A stretch of DNA of 41,513 nucleotides, taken from Nocardiopsis sp. JB363. Its GTDB lineage: Bacteria; Actinomycetota; Actinomycetes; Streptosporangiales; Streptosporangiaceae. Below the pieces are notes generated by a model. That model saw nothing but the letters and a program-made list of their open reading frames with translations, was not told where the DNA came from and did not search any database. Position numbers and translations under genes: made by a program. The stretch spans positions 1-41,513 of the forward strand of contig NZ_FRFF01000184.1 in the NCBI RefSeq assembly GCF_900143625.1, in the 5' to 3' direction. How positions within the stretch are numbered: the stretch's first letter is position 1; every line of letters starts with the position of its first letter. Of the stretch, positions 26,866 through 34,914 are shown piece by piece.

Positions 26866-28053
26866 TCAGTGGCCGAGCGCGGGTTCGGTGGCCGCCTCCC
26901 GCTCCGTCGATCCGGAGCGGTCCAACAGCCCCGCCATGACCGCGATACCCAGGCCCACCACGGCCAATACCGCGCCCAATGCCGCGGGGGAGGCGTAGCC
27001 CAGACCCATCGCGATGCCCGCACCGCCGACCCAGGCGCCACCGGCGTTGGCCAGGTTGAACGCGGAGTGGTTGGAGGCCGAGGCCAGGCTGGGCGCGGTG
27101 CCCGCCCGGCTCATCACCAGTACCTGCAACGGGGCCGACACCCCGAAGCCGACGGCCCCCAGGACCACCACACCGATCGCGGCGGTCCAAGGGTTGTGCA
27201 CGGCCAGGGTGAACAGCGCCAGCACGGCCGCCAGGCTCGCCAGGGAGACGTAGATGGTGGGGCGCAGCCAACGGTCGGCCAGCGGGCCGACCAGGAGCGA
27301 ACCCAGGGTCATGCCCACACCGAACAGGGCCAGGACGACCGGTACGCCGGAGGAGGGCATGCCCGCCAACTCGGTCATCATCGGTGAGATGTAGCTGTAG
27401 ACGGCGAAGACCCCCGCGAACCCGAACACCGCGGTGAGCAGGCCGAGGACTACCTGTGGCCTGGCCAGGGCGGAGAACTCCCCGCGCAGGCCACCGCTGC
27501 GGCCGATCGGCACGTGCGGCACCCAGCGGGCCACACCGAGAACGGTCAGGCCGGCGATGGCCGCCACGACGAGGAAGGCGGCGCGCCAGCCGGCGATCTG
27601 TCCCAGCAGGGTGCCGGCGGGCACCCCGACGATGTTGGCGATGGTCAGTCCGAGCATCACCCGCGTGACCGCGGTGGCCTGCCTGCCGGGACCGGCCAGA
27701 TGGGCGGCGACCAGCGCGGCCACGCCCAGGTAGGCACCGTGGGGAACACCCGCCAAGAAGCGGGAGACCAGCACGGTCTCGTGGGAGGGAGCGAACACGG
27801 TGAGCAGGTTGCCCAGCAGGAACACACTCATGAACAGCAGCAGCGCGGTCTTGCGCGGCAACCGGGTGCTCAACGCGGTGAGCAGGGGTGCGCCCACCAC
27901 CACACCCATGGCGTAGGCGGAGATGAGGTGCCCCGCGGTGGGGATGGGCACGCCGAGGTCGGCGGCGACCTCGGGCAGCAGGCCCATGATGACGAACTCG
28001 GTGGTTCCGATGGCGAAGGCCCCGAGGGCCAGGGCGAACAGGGCCAAGGGCAT
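26866..28053 (-). CDS. MFS transporter, DHA1 (AraJ/sugar-efflux-like)
   Basis: A 395-residue major facilitator with twelve predicted helices. The start MPLALFALALGAFAIGTTEF and the GVPAGTLLGQIAGWRAAF segment are typical of the DHA1 group that includes AraJ and YdhP. The A-motif-like region is GAPLLTALSTRLPRKTALL. Substrate is not evident; drug or sugar export are both possible. It lies downstream of a LacI repressor on the same strand, and a strong palindrome at 28180-28199 in the gap suggests direct control by it. Nearness to araB may be coincidental. Confidence 0.85.
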   Translation of the reverse strand: MPLALFALALGAFAIGTTEFVIMGLLPEVAADLGVPIPTAGHLISAYAMGVVVGAPLLTALSTRLPRKTALLLFMSVFLLGNLLTVFAPSHETVLVSRFLAGVPHGAYLGVAALVAAHLAGPGRQATAVTRVMLGLTIANIVGVPAGTLLGQIAGWRAAFLVVAAIAGLTVLGVARWVPHVPIGRSGGLRGEFSALARPQVVLGLLTAVFGFAGVFAVYSYISPMMTELAGMPSSGVPVVLALFGVGMTLGSLLVGPLADRWLRPTIYVSLASLAAVLALFTLAVHNPWTAAIGVVVLGAVGFGVSAPLQVLVMSRAGTAPSLASASNHSAFNLANAGGAWVGGAGIAMGLGYASPAALGAVLAVVGLGIAVMAGLLDRSGSTEREAATEPALGH

Positions 28054-28179
28054 GGCTGTGCCTCCCTCTTGCGCAGAGGTGGGTAGGGCGGTGGGTGAAG
28101 TGTGCGGCCGGGCCGCGTGGGAGCGGACGCGCGGCGGGCGCGGGCCGGAATCGGGGGCTGTGCAGTGATGCGGAAAGCA

Positions 28180-28199
28180 GATTTGGCACGTGCTAAATC
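28180..28199. promoter_or_regulatory. 20-bp palindromic LacI-type operator ahead of the MFS gene
   Basis: GATTTGGCACGTGCTAAATC is symmetric except for one pair, with the core GCACGTGC. It lies 127 bases before the MFS start and 140 bases after the LacI stop. It is the only strong operator in the 285-base gap 28054-28338, which otherwise holds no gene. Confidence 0.62.
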
Positions 28200-28338
28200 A
28201 AGAATGTCACCGATGTCCGCTGATCGCCAACGGTGCGGCACGTGATCTGCCTCGCGTCGGGCACGGGGTGTGGTTCGGAAACGGGGGAGAGGGAGAGGGG
28301 GGAAACGCGTGTGACTCGGGTAGGTGCGGCTCAGAGGG

Positions 28339-29370
28339 TCACGGGCGCGGGGGAGCGGTGCTGTCGCGCACCGTCAGCGTGGTGGGCAGCACCACGTGTG
28401 TGCTCTCGGTGCGGCCCGCCTCCAGGCGTTCGGCCACCGCCCCGAGGGTGAGCTCGGCGATCCGGGTCACGTCCTGGCGGACCGAGGTCAGCCTCAGGAA
28501 CGACAACCGCGCGGCCCGGCTGTCGTCGTAACCGACCACGGACACGTCCCCGGGCACGGAGCGGCCCGCCCTGAGCAGCGTCTCCATGAGACCGCGCGCC
28601 GACTGGTCGTTGCAGCACACCACGGCGGTGGGCAGCGTCTCCCGGGCCAGCAGCGCGGTCGCGGCGTGAGCCCCCGCCTCCTCGGTGTAGGCGCCCGGAA
28701 CCAGGTCCACGTACGCGTCCAGTCCGTGCCCGCGCATGCCCTCCAGGTAACCGGTCCGGCGCTCGGGGGCGCTGGGCAGGTCGCCGCCGTACACGTGCGC
28801 GATGTGCCGGTGGCCCAGGCCGACCAGGTGGTCGACCGCCTGGCGCACCCCGGAGACGGCGTCGGTGCGGACGCTGTCGGTCCCCGCCGCGTTGGTGCGC
28901 TGCCCGATCTCCACCACGGGCACCCGTTCAGCGACCCTGGCCAGGTCCTCCGGGGCCTGCGCGGACATCCCGATCAGCACCAGCGCCTCACAGCGCAGCC
29001 CCACGAGCTCGTCGATCGCCTGGCGTTCGGTGCGGTTGGCCAGCATGGCGCTCAGGGCCACGCTGTAGTCGAGCCGGGCCGCCTCCGGGTACAGGGCCTC
29101 GACCAGGTCGGCGTCCATCGGATGCTCCATGGTGAAGAGCACCCCCACCTGGCGGCTGCGCGCTCGGCGCAGCAGCTGGGCGGCGGTGTCGGCACGGTAA
29201 CCGAGATCCTCGGCGGCGCGCAGCACGCGTTCGCGCGTGGCTGCGCTGGGGCCCGGCCGGTCGCCCAGGACCATCGAGACCAGCTGTCGGGAGACCCCCA
29301 GGTGCGCCGCGACGTCGGCCATCGTCGGACGTCCGCCGGACGCACCGCCGGCTCTTCCACCACTCGCCAC
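28339..29370 (-). CDS. LacI-family repressor, probable regulator of the MFS gene
   Basis: A 343-residue LacI-family protein. The helix-turn-helix reads TMADVAAHLGVSRQLVSMVL (about residues 16-35); the recognition helix SRQLVSMVLG is unlike those of the other three LacI proteins here, matching its different operator. The effector domain ends with AVVCCNDQSARGLMETLLRAG and SVVGYDDSRAARLSF. A GTG start follows AGAGGGG by seven bases. It is divergent from the kinase gene; the 187 bases between them show no clear promoter motif. Confidence 0.87.
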   Translation of the reverse strand: MASGGRAGGASGGRPTMADVAAHLGVSRQLVSMVLGDRPGPSAATRERVLRAAEDLGYRADTAAQLLRRARSRQVGVLFTMEHPMDADLVEALYPEAARLDYSVALSAMLANRTERQAIDELVGLRCEALVLIGMSAQAPEDLARVAERVPVVEIGQRTNAAGTDSVRTDAVSGVRQAVDHLVGLGHRHIAHVYGGDLPSAPERRTGYLEGMRGHGLDAYVDLVPGAYTEEAGAHAATALLARETLPTAVVCCNDQSARGLMETLLRAGRSVPGDVSVVGYDDSRAARLSFLRLTSVRQDVTRIAELTLGAVAERLEAGRTESTHVVLPTTLTVRDSTAPPRP

Positions 29371-29557
29371 TCGGGTCCCCTCTCACGCAGGCGAATCGTA
29401 CCGCCGGCAGTCAGCACCGGTGATCATCCGGGCAACGAACCCGAGCCGCCGAACCTACGGCGACCCACACGAACCTTCGATGACACAGCGGCATCAGACT
29501 GTCCTGGGCGAGTTCCCCCGACTCACCTCTCCGACCGATCTCCCCCGAAGGGCTCCG

Positions 29558-31870
29558 ATGTCCACTCCCCCTGACACAGTCTCTCCGATCCCCGGGCTCT
29601 CACCGTTGGAGCCGGGCGATCCAACCACGATCGGCCCCTACCCCCTGGTCGGCCGAATCGGTGCGGGCGGTATGGGAGCCGTGTACGGGGCCTTGGACGT
29701 GTACGGGCGCTGTGTCGCGGTCAAGACCGTGCACGCCGACTTCGCCCGCCAGGACCGGTTCCGTGAGGCCTTCACCCGTGAGGTCGAGATGTTGGGGCGG
29801 GCCGACGGGATCAGCACCGCCCGCCTGCACGCCGCCGACACCAGCGCGGCGGTGCCGTGGCTGGCCTTCGACTACGTCCCCGGCCGCGACCTGCGCGCCC
29901 ATGTACGCGCGTTCGGTCCGCTGACGGGCGCGATGCTCCGGGTGTTCGCGCTGGGGATGGCCGAAGGGCTGGCGGCCCTGCACACGGCCGGGGTGGCGCA
30001 CCGCGACATCAAACCGGGCAACGTCATCCTCTCCCCGCAGGGACCGAAGATCGTTGACTTCGGGATCGCCGTGGAGATCGGCACCGAACGTTCTCAGGAC
30101 GCGGCGGCCTCTTACGGCACCCCGGGGTGGGCGGCCCCCGAACGCCACGACGGCGCCGTCGCCGACCCGTCAGCCGACGTTTTCGCCTGGGGCGGGCTGG
30201 TGGCCCTGGCCGCCACCGGACACGAACCCTTCGGCTCGGGGGAGACCCAGGAGCGGATCCGGCGCGTGCGCGCGGGGGAGTACGAGGTCGACGGGGTCCC
30301 CGACGACCTGCGCGGCCTGGTCGAGTCGGCTCTGGCAGTGGACCCGGCACGGCGGCCGGACGCCGAGGAGCTGGTGCGCGCGCTGCTGCCCGACGACGGG
30401 GCGGGCAGGACGCACGGCGTCGCCGAGACCCTGCGCCGGATGCTGGGCGACTACTGGCGGGGGGTGGACGACGCCGGACACGACCCGACCCGATGGGCGG
30501 GCGTCCTGGCCGCGGTCTCCGCCGCGGGCCTGGGGGCGACCGTCTCGGGCGGCGGTGCCGGGGCCGGTATCGGAGCGGGTGTGACGGTGGCCGGTACCCC
30601 GGGCATGGCCGCGGGCACCGCGCCCACAGCGGCAGCGGGCACCTTCGGTGGTGGAGCCTCCACCAGCGGGGTCATGAGTGGACTGGCCGGTTCCAAACTC
30701 GCCATGACCGGCGCGGGGGTGCTCGCCGTGGCCGCTCTCACCGGCGGCGGCTACTTCGTCTACGAACAGGTCGGCACCTCTCCTGAAGAGTGGGTGACCA
30801 CCGCCGCGCGGACCCTGGAGGAGGGAGCGGGGTTCACCGCCACAATGGAGCGCGTTCCCGTCGAGGGGGGAGATCCGATCAACGAGGAGTACCTGTACTC
30901 GGCCGCGGACCAGAGCTTCCTCATCCGGGGAGCGGCGATGGGCCCGGGTACCACGGCGGTGGCCGACCACCAGGGCGAGATGTACGTGTACGCGCCACGG
31001 GAGGAGGACCCCGGGCTGTGGTCGAACTCGCCCCAGCGGCTGAGCGTCGTCTCCGCCGGGGTGAGCCTCTCCTTCGGAGAGGAGGGGGACCACGGGCTGT
31101 GGCAGGACTCCCCCGAGTATCTGGAATCCGCTCTCGACGTGGAGGCCGACCACATCGACCCCACCCTGATCACGGCACCGCTGCGGTCTCTGGCGGAGAT
31201 GGGCGGAGCCGAGGCGGTGGAGGGAGAGGGACGGATGTTCGAGGGGCCCGCCGTGCTCCCGGTCCTGGACGAGGGCGTCCTGACGGAGGAGCAGGCGACC
31301 GGCCGGGTCGAAGTCGACGAGGAGGGTGTGCCGGTGCGTGCCGAGTACACCACCGAGCGTTGGGAGGTGCGGGTCGACTTCGAGGAGGTCGATATCGGGG
31401 CACCGATGGAGGACCCCCAGGTGTGGGCCGCTGACAACGACGGGTTCGGCTGGTCCGTGGTGCACGCCCCGATCTGCGGAACCGTGTACTTGCCGGAATC
31501 GGTGGCGGCGAACGAGGGTGGACAGAAGGAGTGGGACGTTCAGGCCAGTGGTTGGGACATGGACTGCGACCACGCCATGGATGTGGCGCGGCTGCGGGAG
31601 GACCGGCTGAGCGACCCGGACCGGGTCGAGACGCTGCACGCCTTCCGGGGCAGGAGGAGTGACGTCTCGCAGTTCGATGATGAGATGGCCTGCGGCATCT
31701 TCTGGAGCGAGGACGGGACCGGGGCCGACGGGTACCCCGAGGTCTCCTACACCTATGGTCCGTGTCAGGAGTCCACGGTGCTTTCTCTGGGTGTCGATGG
31801 GGACCCCTACAAGGAATCGGAGGTCGAGTTCGGCCCCGCGACCCTGATCGACTTCCACGAACGGGCCTGA
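29558..31870 (+). CDS. Transmembrane serine/threonine protein kinase
   Basis: A 770-residue Hanks-type (PknB-like) kinase. The glycine loop is GAGGMGAVY (35-43), the ATP lysine Lys56 in VAVKTV, the catalytic loop HRDIKPGN (148-155) and DFG at 167-169. A Gly/Ala-rich juxtamembrane stretch (about 314-380) leads to one membrane helix (about 381-402). The 365-residue external part is acidic, starts with a segment resembling LolA/LppX-type lipoprotein folds, and has cysteines in ICGTVYL, DMDCDH, MACGIFW and GPCQES that could form two disulfides. It lacks PASTA repeats. ATG 29558 follows GAAGGG; the upstream frame is not kinase-like. It stands alone, so its signal is unknown. Confidence 0.88.
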   Translation: MSTPPDTVSPIPGLSPLEPGDPTTIGPYPLVGRIGAGGMGAVYGALDVYGRCVAVKTVHADFARQDRFREAFTREVEMLGRADGISTARLHAADTSAAVPWLAFDYVPGRDLRAHVRAFGPLTGAMLRVFALGMAEGLAALHTAGVAHRDIKPGNVILSPQGPKIVDFGIAVEIGTERSQDAAASYGTPGWAAPERHDGAVADPSADVFAWGGLVALAATGHEPFGSGETQERIRRVRAGEYEVDGVPDDLRGLVESALAVDPARRPDAEELVRALLPDDGAGRTHGVAETLRRMLGDYWRGVDDAGHDPTRWAGVLAAVSAAGLGATVSGGGAGAGIGAGVTVAGTPGMAAGTAPTAAAGTFGGGASTSGVMSGLAGSKLAMTGAGVLAVAALTGGGYFVYEQVGTSPEEWVTTAARTLEEGAGFTATMERVPVEGGDPINEEYLYSAADQSFLIRGAAMGPGTTAVADHQGEMYVYAPREEDPGLWSNSPQRLSVVSAGVSLSFGEEGDHGLWQDSPEYLESALDVEADHIDPTLITAPLRSLAEMGGAEAVEGEGRMFEGPAVLPVLDEGVLTEEQATGRVEVDEEGVPVRAEYTTERWEVRVDFEEVDIGAPMEDPQVWAADNDGFGWSVVHAPICGTVYLPESVAANEGGQKEWDVQASGWDMDCDHAMDVARLREDRLSDPDRVETLHAFRGRRSDVSQFDDEMACGIFWSEDGTGADGYPEVSYTYGPCQESTVLSLGVDGDPYKESEVEFGPATLIDFHERA

Positions 31871-31885
31871 CCCGGGCACAGAAAA

Positions 31886-31915
31886 GCGGGGGCGCGCCGT
31901 GCGGCGCGCCCCCGC
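31886..31915 (+). terminator. GC-rich terminator hairpin after the kinase gene
   Basis: A perfect 13-base stem (GCGGGGGCGCGCC at 31886-31898 with 31903-31915) with loop GTGC starts 15 bases after the kinase stop. There is no U-tract, as is common in actinomycetes. Confidence 0.7.
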
Positions 31916-31918
31916 GAA

Positions 31919-32061
31919 GTCTGGTCGGCCCCACGTCCCCCAACGTGGGGACCGACCGCGCGGCCTACGCACCGAGAACGGTGGGGCCGCTGGGAAGCGA
32001 ATACGGTGATGGTTTCGTGTCGGAAACCCCCATTTACGACACGAGCACTCGTATTCGCCAG
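31919..32061. repeat. Structured tandem repeat, unit 1
   Basis: The first 143-base copy of a tandem element starting GTCTGG. Three helices can be drawn: 31923-31936 with 31943-31957 (loop CCCCCA, one bulged A); GCGGCC near 31960 with GGCCGC near 31985; and a long arm in which GCGAATACG (31997-32005) pairs with CGTATTCGC (32050-32058) around an inner helix TCGTGTCG (32015-32022) with CGACACGA (32037-32044). The same helices recur in unit 2 with compensatory changes. No open frame with coding character spans it. Strand of any transcript is unknown. Confidence 0.8.
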
Positions 32062-32209
32062 GTCTGGGCCGGGTCCCACGTCCCCCAACGAGGGACCCGA
32101 CCGCGCGGCCTACGCACGGAGTGCGGTCTGGCCGCTGGGAAGGCGGATGCAGCGATGGTTTCGTGTCGGAAACCCCCATTGCCGACACGAGCGCGTGCAT
32201 CCGCGCATG
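32062..32209. repeat. Structured tandem repeat, unit 2
   Basis: The second, 148-base copy. Conserved blocks with unit 1 include CACGTCCCCCAACG, CGACCGCGCGGCCTACGCAC and TCGTGTCGGAAACCCCCATT. The first hairpin is GGGTCCC (32071-32077) with GGGACCC (32092-32098). The outer helix of the long arm is GCGGATGCA (32143-32151) with TGCATCCGC (32196-32204); all three differences from unit 1 are matched on the other side. The inner helix 32161-32168 with 32183-32190 is unchanged. GGTCTG recurs at 32209-32214, marking the end of the unit. Confidence 0.8.
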
Positions 32210-32284
32210 GTCTGAAGGTGGTGTCGAAGCCTCTCACGGACTCTGGTGGGTTTTTCGGGGTCGGGGATTCGGTCTGTGATGCTT

Positions 32285-32328
32285 CACCTGTGAGAACGCT
32301 TCGTACAGTTGAAGTGTTCCCACCTGTG
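32285..32328. promoter_or_regulatory. Inverted repeat flanked by CACCTGTG direct repeats
   Basis: GAACGCTTC (32294-32302), eight bases, then GAAGTGTTC (32311-32319) form an inverted repeat with one mismatch. Identical octamers CACCTGTG flank it at 32285-32292 and 32321-32328. This layout suggests a protein-binding site. What it regulates is not evident; the rest of 32216-32441 shows no gene. Confidence 0.35.
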
Positions 32329-32441
32329 GTACCGAATGTACGGGGTCATCGGTAAAAACCGTGTGCATGATGGGGCACGGGTTGTCCATACTCGCCCTGG
32401 TCGGGGATTCCGGTTGACGGGAGTGGCCGCCGAATCTGCCC

Positions 32442-32620
32442 GAACAGCCCATCTTCCACCCGGTCCTGCCGGTCCTGAACGAGGACCACGCCGTTCGGAT
32501 CGCTCGGGAGTGGAACCTGCCACGCGACGGCGAGGGACACGTCACCCGCTTCCGCGTGCGGTGCCGCCTGGGGAGCTCGCCGAGTTCAACGCCCACATCC
32601 ACGGAACGATCGAGTCGGGG
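32442..32620 (+). pseudogene. Remnant of a small conserved actinobacterial gene
   Basis: One frame (32442-32558) encodes EQPIFHPVLPVLNEDHAVRI followed by REWNLPRDGEGHVTRFRV. Another (from 32558) encodes AVPPGELAEFNAHIHGTIES. From memory these match the two ends of a small conserved protein, often misannotated as ADP-ribosylation/crystallin J1, whose middle part (about 20 residues) is absent here. The piece is thus a frameshifted, internally deleted relic. Function of the family is not known to me. Confidence 0.5.
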
Positions 32621-32646
32621 TGTTCCTTCCTTCGCGCGCGGGTCCT

Positions 32647-32868
32647 TCAGCGTGGCTCGGCTGCCGACTCGCGTTCTTGGAGGGTGAGCAGGACCTCGCC
32701 CAGGGCGTCGGCGAGCACCACAGGCTCTCGGGTGCGCTCCGTGGTGTGCTCCGTGGGCTCCTCATCGGGAAGATGTGGGCGACGCTGTCGGGGCACCGCG
32801 CCGTGTGGTGACGGTGAGGTGGTGGTGGGGTGATGGGGCTTCCGTCGGGGGTCGAGGGTCGTGGACAT
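32647..32868 (-). CDS. Possible small protein of unknown function
   Basis: A 73-residue frame, MSTTLDPRRKPHHPTTTSPS at the start and PVVLADALGEVLLTLQERES near the end. Third codon positions are mostly G or C and the C-terminal part looks like a real amphipathic helix. No convincing ribosome-binding site precedes the ATG. It may be a genuine small gene or part of the decayed stretch. No function can be given. Confidence 0.35.
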   Translation of the reverse strand: MSTTLDPRRKPHHPTTTSPSPHGAVPRQRRPHLPDEEPTEHTTERTREPVVLADALGEVLLTLQERESAAEPR

Positions 32869-33069
32869 GGGGGTGTCGGGCGCTTCGGGGGCGCGCCCTT
32901 CTCCTTTCCCGCACTCGTTCGGCCGGTCGGTGGCCCGCCGTGACGGTGACTTCGCCTGTCTCACCAGGGGTATCACGCGAGAGTGACATTTGGTGGATAC
33001 GGAGCGTGCCTGTGGATGAACGCGGGCCCTCCGAGACTCGATGGAATACCTGGACCCACGGAGTGGTTC

Positions 33070-33110
33070 TGCATGATAGTTTCATAGTAAATAATTTCCT
33101 TGGAAGCTAG
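33070..33110. promoter_or_regulatory. AT-rich upstream region of the monooxygenase operon
   Basis: The stretch around 33070-33108 is strikingly AT-rich for this window (for example ATAGTTTCATAGTAAATAAT). It ends about 20 bases before the monooxygenase ATG and probably holds the promoter and a regulator-binding site. No symmetric motif is certain. Confidence 0.4.
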
Positions 33111-33128
33111 TTGGATCGGGGAACGGCC

Positions 33129-34232
33129 ATGCAGTTCGGAATCTTCTCGGTCAGTGACGTCACCACCGACCCCACGACGGGACGCACTCCGACCGAGCAC
33201 GAGCGGATCAAGGCGATGGTGGCCATCGCGCGCAAGGCGGAGGAAGTGGGCCTCGACGTCTTCGCCACCGGGGAGCACCACAACCGCCCCTTCGTGGCCT
33301 CCTCGCCCACGACCATGCTCGGTTACGTGGCCGCGCAGACCGAGAAGTTGATCCTGTCGACCTCCACCACGTTGATCACCACCAACGACCCGGTGAAGAT
33401 CGCGGAGGACTTCTCCATGCTGCAGCACCTGGCCGACGGCCGGGTGGACCTGATGATGGGTCGCGGCAACACCGGCCCGGTCTATCCCTGGTTCGGTAAG
33501 GACATCCGCGAGGGCATCCCGCTGGCGCTGGAGAACTACAACCTCCTGCACCGTCTGTGGCGCGAGGACGTGGTCGACTGGGAAGGGAAGTTCCGCACCC
33601 CGTTGCAGGGCTTCACCTCCACGCCGCGACCGCTGGACGACGTGCCCCCGTTCGTGTGGCACGGCTCCATCCGCAGCCCGGAGATCGCCGAACAGGCCGC
33701 CTTCTACGGTGACGGCTTCTTCCACAACCACATCTTCTGGCCGCCCACGCACACGCGTAAGCTCATCTCGCTCTACCGTCGCCGCTTCGAGCACTACGGC
33801 CACGGCAGCGCGGACCAGGCGATCGTCGGGCTCGGTGGCCAGGTGTTCATGCGCAAGAACTCCCAGGACGCCGTCAAGGAGTTCCGTCCCTACTTCGACA
33901 ACGCGCCGGTCTACGGCGGTGGCCCCACCCTGGAGGAGTTCACCCGCGAGACCCCGCTGACCGTGGGCAGTCCGCAGGAGGTCATCGACCGTACCCTGGG
34001 CTTCAGGGAGATGTTCGGTGACTACCAGCGCCAGCTCTTCCTGATGGACCACGCCGGTCTGCCGCTCAAGACCGTCCTCGAACAGCTGGACCTCCTCGGC
34101 GAGGAGGTCGTCCCGGTGCTGCGCGAGGAGTTCGCCGCGAAGAAGCCGGCCCACGTGCCGGACGCCCCCACCCACGCCTCGCTCCTGGCCGCCAAGGAGC
34201 AGACCGCCACGAAGACGGAGGAGACCCGATGA
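33129..34232 (+). CDS. Luciferase-like flavin-dependent monooxygenase
   Basis: A 367-residue bacterial-luciferase-family protein of the CE1758 type. The start MQFGIFSVSDVTTDPTTGRT and the blocks FATGEHHNRPFVASSPTTML, LSTSTTLITTNDPVKIAEDF and GRVDLMMGRGNTGPVYPWFG belong to the TIM-barrel FMNH2-dependent family. ATG 33129 is preceded by GGGGAA, and starting earlier would add only six residues. It overlaps the flavin reductase by four bases, so the pair should act as a two-component monooxygenase. The organic substrate is unknown. Confidence 0.87.
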   Translation: MQFGIFSVSDVTTDPTTGRTPTEHERIKAMVAIARKAEEVGLDVFATGEHHNRPFVASSPTTMLGYVAAQTEKLILSTSTTLITTNDPVKIAEDFSMLQHLADGRVDLMMGRGNTGPVYPWFGKDIREGIPLALENYNLLHRLWREDVVDWEGKFRTPLQGFTSTPRPLDDVPPFVWHGSIRSPEIAEQAAFYGDGFFHNHIFWPPTHTRKLISLYRRRFEHYGHGSADQAIVGLGGQVFMRKNSQDAVKEFRPYFDNAPVYGGGPTLEEFTRETPLTVGSPQEVIDRTLGFREMFGDYQRQLFLMDHAGLPLKTVLEQLDLLGEEVVPVLREEFAAKKPAHVPDAPTHASLLAAKEQTATKTEETR

Positions 34233-34846
34233 CCCGGAAGCTGGTGACCGTCACGGCGGGGCTGAGCAACCCCTCCTCGACCCGCCTGCTCGCCGACCGG
34301 CTGACCACCGCCGCCGAGGAGGCCCTGGTCGAACGCGGTGAGGAGGTCCGGACGCGCGTCGTGGAGTTGCGCGACGTGGCCCACGACATCATGAACGCCA
34401 TGACCACCCGTGTGCCCACCGGGGAGCTCACCGGTGTCCTGGCCGACATGGCCGAGGCGGACGGGGTCATCGCGGTGACCCCGGTCTTCAACGCCTCCTA
34501 CAGCGGCCTGTTCAAGTCGTTCTTCGACGTGATCGACCCCGGCACGCTGGACGGCACCCCGGTGCTGGTCGCCGCCACCGGCGGCAGCCCGCGCCACTCG
34601 CTGGTGCTGGAGCACGCGCTGCGGCCGATGTTCTCCTACACCCGCTCGGTGGTGGTGCCCACGGGCGTCTACGCCGCCTCCGAGGACTGGGGCGCGGGGG
34701 ACAGCGGTGGGCGTGAGCTGTCCGAACGCATCGGGCGGGCCGCCCGTCAGCTGGCGCTCCTGGCCACCGAGCACACCTCGGACGCGGTCGATCCCTACGA
34801 GGAGCCCACGCCCTTCGCGGACCTGATGTCCGGTCTGGGCGCCTGA
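34229..34846 (+). CDS. NADPH-dependent FMN reductase partner
   Basis: A 205-residue flavodoxin-like FMN reductase of the CE1759 type. TAGLSNPSSTRLLADRL is the phosphate-binding loop region, ITPVF-like AVTPVFNASYSGLFKSFFD and VLVAATGGSPRHSLVLEHAL follow the family pattern. It would supply reduced FMN to the preceding monooxygenase, to which it is coupled by ATGA. Confidence 0.87.
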   Translation: MTRKLVTVTAGLSNPSSTRLLADRLTTAAEEALVERGEEVRTRVVELRDVAHDIMNAMTTRVPTGELTGVLADMAEADGVIAVTPVFNASYSGLFKSFFDVIDPGTLDGTPVLVAATGGSPRHSLVLEHALRPMFSYTRSVVVPTGVYAASEDWGAGDSGGRELSERIGRAARQLALLATEHTSDAVDPYEEPTPFADLMSGLGA

Positions 34847-34870
34847 ACGGGGTCGATCCCCGAGAACACG

Positions 34871-34900
34871 ACGTGTGGGCTCCCACGGGAGCCCACACGT
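34871..34900. terminator. Bidirectional terminator hairpin
   Basis: A perfect 14-base stem (ACGTGTGGGCTCCC at 34871-34884 with 34887-34900) lies between two convergent genes, 24 bases after the reductase stop and 14 bases beyond the YihY-type stop. It can serve both strands. Confidence 0.78.
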
Positions 34901-34914
34901 GTCCTCCGTCCACC

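Noticed and set aside
31919..32214. CRISPR array
   Set aside because: There are only two long units, directly adjacent, with no spacers. The pattern is a tandem structured element.
32309..32833. 174-residue plus-strand frame in the non-coding stretch
   Set aside because: Only a short inner part matches a known family, in two different frames. The rest has no coding character, so it is listed as a relic.
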